Part shown: piece by piece, positions 6,850 to 10,662 of the stretch | Layout of the letters: each line of letters opens with the position of its first letter | Numbering within the stretch: the first letter of the stretch is position 1 | From: Campylobacterales bacterium | GTDB lineage: Bacteria; Campylobacterota; Campylobacteria; Campylobacterales; Sulfurovaceae | Direction: 5' to 3' | Assembly: GCA_014763905.1 (NCBI GenBank) | Contig: JACXUN010000029.1 | Span: 1-10,662, forward strand | DNA length: 10,662 nt | The notes under the pieces: generated by a model | Told to the model about the DNA's origin: nothing | Seen by the model: only the letters and a program-made list of their open reading frames with translations | The model's database searches: none | Made by a program: the position numbers and the translations under genes

Positions 6850-8158
6850 TATCATTAAATTTTTATTTTTTACTCTATTTACAACAGGATTTTTAATGGC
6901 GAACTCATTACCAAAACACTATAGCAAAACATTAGCCAATGGACTAGAGGTGGTCGTTATCCCCATGCATAACAACACCAATGTGATCACTACCGATATC
7001 TTCTACAAGGTCGGAAGCCGCAATGAGGTAATGGGCAAAAGCGGTATCGCCCATATGTTGGAACATCTCAACTTCAAATCAACCAAGAATTTAGAAGCGG
7101 GTGAGTTTGACAAAATCGTCAAATCCAAAGGCGGTATCACCAACGCCTCCACCAGTTTTGACTATACACACTATTTTATTACCTCTTCGACTCAAAACCT
7201 CAGTACCTCGATGGAGCTATTTGCAGAGTTGATGGAAAATCTCAATCTCAAAGATGAGGAGTTTCAAGTAGAGCGTGATGTCGTCGCAGAGGAGCGTCGT
7301 GTCCGTACCGATAACCCGCCGATCGGTTATCTCTACTTCCGACTCTTCAATACCCACTATACCGCCCACCCATACCACTGGACACCGATTGGGTTTATGA
7401 ATGATATTTTGACTTGGACGATTGAGGATATCAAAGCATTTCATGAGCGTTATTATCAACCCAACAATGCCATTTTAATCGTCACCGGCGATGTCGATAC
7501 AAAGACCGTATTCAAAGAGGCAGAAGCTAAATTTGGCAAGATTCCTAACCGACAGCCTAAAGTACCGGAGATTCATCCGGTCGAACCAAAACGTGACGGC
7601 AGTATCCGCCAAGTAATTCTCAAAGAGAATAACACCGTTGATACCCTTGCCATTGCCTACCCGATTCCAAACTTTGAGCATGAAGATCAAGTGGTACTCT
7701 CAGCCATCTCCGAACTGCTGAGTTCGGGACAAAGCTCACGCTTGCACAAAAGTATTATTGATGAGAAACAGTTAGCCAACCAAGTCTATGGGTACAATAT
7801 GGAGATGACCGATCCGGGAATCTTTATCTTTATGGGACTTGCCAATCCGGGTGTCAAACTGGAGACATTGGAAGCGGCGATTCATGAAGAGATTGAGAAG
7901 CTCAAAAACGGTGATGTCAAAAAAGAGGAGTTAGAGAAGATCAAGATTAATGCCAAAGCCGACTTTATCTATTCATTGGAAAGTTCGTCGAGTGTCAACT
8001 CTCTATTCGGAAGCTATTTGGTACGCGGGAATCTTCAACCTTTACTAAAATATGAAGAGAATTTAGATAAAATTACACCAGAAATGGTCACCGCCGTCGC
8101 CAAAAAGTATTTCAACAATGACTTAGCCACGACCGTCATTATGAAAAAATCCAAATAA
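6836..8158 (+). CDS. Exported M16-family zinc peptidase (PqqL / processing-peptidase-like)
   Basis: A zinc endopeptidase of the inverzincin type, likely in the periplasm or membrane-anchored. The inverted zinc motif HxxEH is intact as HMLEH (His73, Glu76, His77), and the distal ligand is Glu152 or Glu153 in VVAEERR. I chose ATG 6836 because it gives a signal sequence (MINTNIIKFLFFTLFTTGFLMA, residues 1-22) and has GGAG nine bases before it. Upstream in-frame codons lie inside pyrD. With 440 residues it has one M16 catalytic half and one C-terminal inactive-type half (from about residue 200: AFHERYYQPNNAILIVTGDVD). This is the size of M16B proteins that work as dimers rather than full-length pitrilysin. 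It overlaps pyrD by 14 bp and is 21 bp before dapA, so it is co-transcribed with biosynthetic genes although its own role is probably envelope proteolysis. Confidence 0.9.
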   Translation: MINTNIIKFLFFTLFTTGFLMANSLPKHYSKTLANGLEVVVIPMHNNTNVITTDIFYKVGSRNEVMGKSGIAHMLEHLNFKSTKNLEAGEFDKIVKSKGGITNASTSFDYTHYFITSSTQNLSTSMELFAELMENLNLKDEEFQVERDVVAEERRVRTDNPPIGYLYFRLFNTHYTAHPYHWTPIGFMNDILTWTIEDIKAFHERYYQPNNAILIVTGDVDTKTVFKEAEAKFGKIPNRQPKVPEIHPVEPKRDGSIRQVILKENNTVDTLAIAYPIPNFEHEDQVVLSAISELLSSGQSSRLHKSIIDEKQLANQVYGYNMEMTDPGIFIFMGLANPGVKLETLEAAIHEEIEKLKNGDVKKEELEKIKINAKADFIYSLESSSSVNSLFGSYLVRGNLQPLLKYEENLDKITPEMVTAVAKKYFNNDLATTVIMKKSK

Positions 8159-8179
8159 TCCCTGTAAGTAGGAAGGTAA

Positions 8180-9073
8180 ATGAGTAATTTAATCAGCGGT
8201 GCGACCACCGCAATAATCACGCCATTTAAAAATGGCTCTTTAGATGAGGCAACCTATGCCAAACTCATCCAGCGACAGATTGATAACGGTATCGATGCGG
8301 TATGCCCAGTCGGCACCACCGGAGAGAGTGCAACACTCAGTCACGATGAGCATAAACGATGTATCGAGATTGCGGTAGCAGTATGTAAAGATACCTCTAC
8401 TAAAGTACTAGCCGGAGCCGGAAGCAATGCCACCCATGAAGCGATCGACATTGCACGACATGCGGAAGCATGTGGTGTTGATGCGATCTTCTCCGTCAGT
8501 CCTTACTATAATAAACCAAGCCAAGAGGGACTCTATCAACACTATAAAGCGATCGCCAAATCGGTAGAGATTCCATTTATGCTCTATAATGTTCCGGGAC
8601 GTACCGGCGTTGATATCAAAGCGGAAACGGTGTGGCGACTTTTTGACAATGTGCCGAATATTTTTGGAATCAAAGAGGCGACCGGATCGATTGAACGAAC
8701 GGTAGAACTGCTATCAAAACGTCCTGATCTTTATGTTTTTTCCGGTGATGACGCGATTGATTATCCGATTCTTGCCAGCGGCGGAAAAGGGGTCACCTCA
8801 GTCACGGCAAACTTGCTGCCGGATATGAAAAGTCAACTGGTACATGCGGCTCTCAAAGGCGATTTTCAAACGGCAAAAGCCTTGAATGACAAACTCTATC
8901 CAGTTAATAAAGTCCTCTTCTGTGAGAGCAACCCGATTCCGATCAAAGCGGCTATGTATATCGCCGGATTGATTGATCATTTGGAGTATCGACTGCCATT
9001 GGTTGAGCCGAGCAGCAAACATATGCGTCTGATAGAAGAGGTCATAAATAACTATAAGATTGTAGGAGTATAA
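8180..9073 (+). CDS. dapA: 4-hydroxy-tetrahydrodipicolinate synthase
   Basis: Condenses pyruvate with aspartate semialdehyde, the committed step to diaminopimelate and lysine, in the cytoplasm. The 297-residue length is the family norm. Key residues are all visible: the catalytic pair in VGTTGESATL (Thr46-Thr47), Tyr136 in LYNVPGRTG with Arg141, and the Schiff-base Lys165 in FGIKEATGS. Substrate-site segments SPYYNKP (107-113) and SGDDAIDYP near 188-196 are also conserved. The ATG has a strong AGGAAGG about four bases upstream. dapA follows the peptidase gene after 21 bp, and its stop is only 3 bp before the reductase gene, whose ribosome-binding site lies inside the dapA end. Diaminopimelate feeds the peptidoglycan that the window's lytic transglycosylase would cut. 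Confidence 0.97.
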   Translation: MSNLISGATTAIITPFKNGSLDEATYAKLIQRQIDNGIDAVCPVGTTGESATLSHDEHKRCIEIAVAVCKDTSTKVLAGAGSNATHEAIDIARHAEACGVDAIFSVSPYYNKPSQEGLYQHYKAIAKSVEIPFMLYNVPGRTGVDIKAETVWRLFDNVPNIFGIKEATGSIERTVELLSKRPDLYVFSGDDAIDYPILASGGKGVTSVTANLLPDMKSQLVHAALKGDFQTAKALNDKLYPVNKVLFCESNPIPIKAAMYIAGLIDHLEYRLPLVEPSSKHMRLIEEVINNYKIVGV

Positions 9074-9076
9074 CGG

Positions 9077-9850
9077 ATGTCAAATCAAGGAAAAACGGTT
9101 GTAATTACTGGAGCCACCAAAGGGATAGGAAAAGCCATCGCCGAAAAATTTGCCAGCCAAGGGGTTAATGTTGCGTTTACCTATAACAGTAATGCCGAAG
9201 CGGCTCAAGTAATCTCTACAGATTTAGAGACTCAATACGGTATCAAAGCACGAGCCTATCCACTCAATATCTTGGAACCGGATGAATTTAAACCGCTCTT
9301 TCAAGCCATTGATCAAGATTTCGACCGAGTAGACTTCTTTATCTCCAATGCGATGATATATGGTCGTTCTGTAGTCGGCGGATATGGACGGTTTATGCGT
9401 CTTAAACCTAGAGGACTCAACAATATCTATACCGCAACGGTAAATGCCTTCGTCGTCGGTTCGCAAGAGGCAGCCAAACGAATGGAAAAAGTAGGTGGCG
9501 GAAGCATCGTCACTATGAGTTCTACCGGTAACCTTGTCTATATCGAAAACTATGCCGGACACGGAACCAATAAAGCCGCCGTGGAAGCAATGAGCCGATA
9601 CGCAGCGGTAGAACTCGGAGAGATGAATATCCGAGTCAATGCCGTATCGGGCGGACCGATTGATACGGATGCACTTAAAGCCTTTACCAACTATGAAGAG
9701 GTCAAAGCCGAAACCATCAAACGTTCAGCCATCGGTCGAATGGGAAGCCCGGAAGATATCGCGGGAGCGGTCTATTTCCTCTGTACTGACGAAGCGAGTT
9801 GGATTACCGGACAGACTATTGTAGTTGACGGTGGAACCACGTTTAAATAA
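9077..9850 (+). CDS. fabL: Enoyl-ACP reductase of the SDR superfamily, FabL-like
   Basis: Probably reduces enoyl-ACP in the last step of each fatty-acid elongation cycle. The 257 residues form a Rossmann-fold SDR with a classical cofactor motif TGATKGIG (11-18), NAM at 91-93 in place of NAG, and SS at 148-149. The decisive feature is Tyr159 and Lys166 in YAGHGTNK, a Y-x6-K spacing. That is the mark of enoyl-ACP reductases, where ordinary SDRs such as FabG have Y-x3-K. The segment VNAVSGGPIDTDALKAF (187-203), followed by GRMGSPEDI and GQTIVVDGG, closely resembles Bacillus FabL as I remember it. FabL enzymes use NADPH and resist triclosan. The start has TAGGAG eight bases upstream inside dapA. 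The symbol is given by resemblance; a FabI-type or other SDR reductase remains possible. Confidence 0.8.
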   Translation: MSNQGKTVVITGATKGIGKAIAEKFASQGVNVAFTYNSNAEAAQVISTDLETQYGIKARAYPLNILEPDEFKPLFQAIDQDFDRVDFFISNAMIYGRSVVGGYGRFMRLKPRGLNNIYTATVNAFVVGSQEAAKRMEKVGGGSIVTMSSTGNLVYIENYAGHGTNKAAVEAMSRYAAVELGEMNIRVNAVSGGPIDTDALKAFTNYEEVKAETIKRSAIGRMGSPEDIAGAVYFLCTDEASWITGQTIVVDGGTTFK

Positions 9851-9886
9851 TTTTCTCTTCTTTTCTTTCGTTCCATAATGCTTATG

Positions 9887-9950
9887 TAGGGTGCGTTTCC
9901 CAACGCACCAAAAAATATTTGCATAATGGTGCGTTGGGAAACGCACCCTA
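9887..9950. repeat. REP-like hairpin pair (BIME-like) between the reductase gene and pgsA
   Basis: Two 24-bp arms (9887-9910 and 9927-9950) are exact reverse complements separated by 16 bp. Each arm is itself a hairpin: GGTGCGTT (9890-9897) pairs with AACGCACC (9902-9909) around a TCCC loop, and the same stem at 9928-9935/9940-9947 encloses GGGA. The TAGGGTGCGTT...AACGCACC type recurs as repetitive extragenic DNA in many bacteria and resembles REP elements mobilised by RAYT transposases. No transposase gene is in the window. No T-run follows, so it is not a standard terminator, though the 24-bp stem in RNA could affect read-through into pgsA or protect the upstream mRNA end. Confidence 0.85.
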
Positions 9951-9979
9951 GCAATTCAATCATATAGGAAACGCTCTCT

Positions 9980-10537
9980 ATGCACCAAAACAAAATCGTC
10001 AATATTCCCAATATCTTAGCTTTTATCCGTCTACTCCTTGCTCCAATCATGTTTATGCTGCTGGTCAATCAAGATGCTAAAATCTTTGCCGGTATCCACC
10101 CCTCATGGCTGAACTATGCGGCTGCCTTTATTTTTGTGCTGGCAAGTGCGACCGATTTCTTTGACGGCTATGTGGCTCGTACCTTTAATCAGATCACGAC
10201 CATGGGAAAGATTCTGGATCCCTTATCGGACAAGATGCTCACCCTAGCAGGATTTTTAGGACTGATGATGCTAGGAGAGGCTTCACCGTGGGCGATTTAC
10301 CTGATCTTAACCCGTGAACTGTTTATCACCGGATTGCGTGTTTCAGCGGTAGCCGAAGGGATTGATATCGCCGCCTCATGGATGGGCAAAGTCAAGACAG
10401 TCATTCAGATGATTGCGATAGGTTTTCTGCTGATGGGATGGTATGGTGGTGAGATTCTACTGTGGATAGCAGTAGTACTGACACTCTATTCCGGATATGA
10501 GTATGTACGAGACTTTTTCAAGAAGGTTGCATTGTAA
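9980..10537 (+). CDS. pgsA: CDP-diacylglycerol--glycerol-3-phosphate 3-phosphatidyltransferase
   Basis: Inner-membrane enzyme that joins CDP-diacylglycerol and glycerol-3-phosphate to phosphatidylglycerol-phosphate, the first committed step to phosphatidylglycerol and cardiolipin. The CDP-alcohol phosphatidyltransferase signature DxxDGxxARx8Gx3Dx3D is complete: Asp59, Asp62-Gly63, Ala66-Arg67, Gly76, Asp80 and Asp84. The NIPNILAFIRLLLAP opening (8-22) is typical of PgsA. Several hydrophobic helices follow in the 185 residues, which is normal length. The ATG is preceded by AGGAAA (9966-9971). It is separated from the reductase gene by 129 bp holding the REP-like pair. No extended -10 is visible in the remaining gap, so it may depend on read-through from the pyrD promoter. 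Downstream lies a non-coding tail with the second copy of the 23-bp repeat. Confidence 0.94.
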   Translation: MHQNKIVNIPNILAFIRLLLAPIMFMLLVNQDAKIFAGIHPSWLNYAAAFIFVLASATDFFDGYVARTFNQITTMGKILDPLSDKMLTLAGFLGLMMLGEASPWAIYLILTRELFITGLRVSAVAEGIDIAASWMGKVKTVIQMIAIGFLLMGWYGGEILLWIAVVLTLYSGYEYVRDFFKKVAL

Positions 10538-10580
10538 TTTTCAACTCAGATGAATTAGGTTTGAGGAGTCAGAGGCTAGG

Positions 10581-10603
10581 AACCTGAGTTCGACGGGATA
10601 TCA
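10581..10603. repeat. 23-bp repeat, copy 2 (inverted relative to copy 1)
   Basis: This is a perfect reverse complement of 1297-1319 (core CCTGAGTTCGACGGG), 43 bp after the pgsA stop. A 7-bp piece of the same motif in the opposite direction, AACTCAG at 10543-10549, could pair with CTGAGTT at 10584-10590. The remaining bases of 10538-10662 hold no gene or clear terminator that I can see; TTTGA/TCAAA around 10635-10648 is a minor AT-rich stem only. Confidence 0.8.
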
Positions 10604-10662
10604 TAGTCACAGAAGCCTAAAAATAGGTAAGATTTGAAAAATCAAAATTCGTAGGACTAGCC

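Noticed and set aside
9224..9562. 112-codon minus-strand frame inside the enoyl reductase gene
   Set aside because: A shadow of a conserved SDR coding frame with no supporting motif.
9874..9928. CATAATG at 9874-9880 and 9922-9928 as target-site duplications of the REP-like element
   Set aside because: The second copy lies between and partly inside the arms rather than outside the element, so it cannot be a flanking duplication.
9772..10068. 98-codon minus-strand frame spanning the REP-like pair and the pgsA start
   Set aside because: It overlaps two real genes and the repeat, and its residues are mostly the reverse reading of the hairpins and pgsA.
10604..10662. Terminal stretch as a possible tRNA end, intron end or insertion-sequence end
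   Set aside because: No cloverleaf, CCA-type end, domain V-like structure or terminal repeat shared with the window start could be found.
1..10662. CRISPR array, prophage, toxin-antitoxin or novel defence system
   Set aside because: No spaced direct repeats and no such protein families; every sizeable frame is accounted for by housekeeping or envelope genes.

Overview
The window looks like a chromosomal segment of a free-living, sulfur-oxidizer-like member of the Campylobacterota (Sulfurimonas / Sulfuricurvum / Sulfurovum type). This rests on three things: the AT-leaning coding style, strong TGnTATAAT extended -10 promoters without clear -35 boxes, and the gene order pyrD - M16 peptidase - dapA - enoyl reductase-like SDR - pgsA, which I recall from memory in that group. 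No search was run to confirm the lineage.

Layout. (1) 1-375: the C-terminal end of a phosphoenolpyruvate synthase gene, on +. Homology stops abruptly at about base 34 and an in-frame stop lies just upstream. (2) 368-2646, minus strand: a TraB/GumN-family periplasmic protein, convergent with and overlapping the ppsA end, and a periplasmic GH23-type lytic transglycosylase upstream of it. (3) 2760-5162, plus strand: a compact znuABC-like metal-import operon (His-rich binding protein, ATPase, permease). (4) 5221-5727: a small outer-membrane beta-barrel protein with its own extended -10 promoter, overlaid by a perfect AT-rich palindrome. (5) 5776-10537: a housekeeping cluster with its own extended -10 promoter. 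It holds pyrD (TTG start), an exported M16 zinc peptidase, dapA, a FabL-like enoyl-ACP reductase and pgsA. The first four are overlapping or nearly abutting. pgsA is separated from them by a 129-bp spacer containing a pair of REP-like hairpins. (6) 10538-10662: a non-coding tail.

The genes cover gluconeogenic PEP formation, cell-wall turnover, zinc/manganese uptake, pyrimidine synthesis, lysine/diaminopimelate synthesis, fatty-acid elongation and phosphatidylglycerol synthesis. All are ordinary core functions. I found no phage, CRISPR, toxin, defence or secretion system, no tRNA or rRNA, and no convincing undescribed protein system. The unexplained structure is in the non-coding DNA: a 23-bp perfect repeat present twice in inverted orientation (1297-1319 and 10581-10603), the REP pair before pgsA, and two palindromes at promoters near the metal-transport operon.
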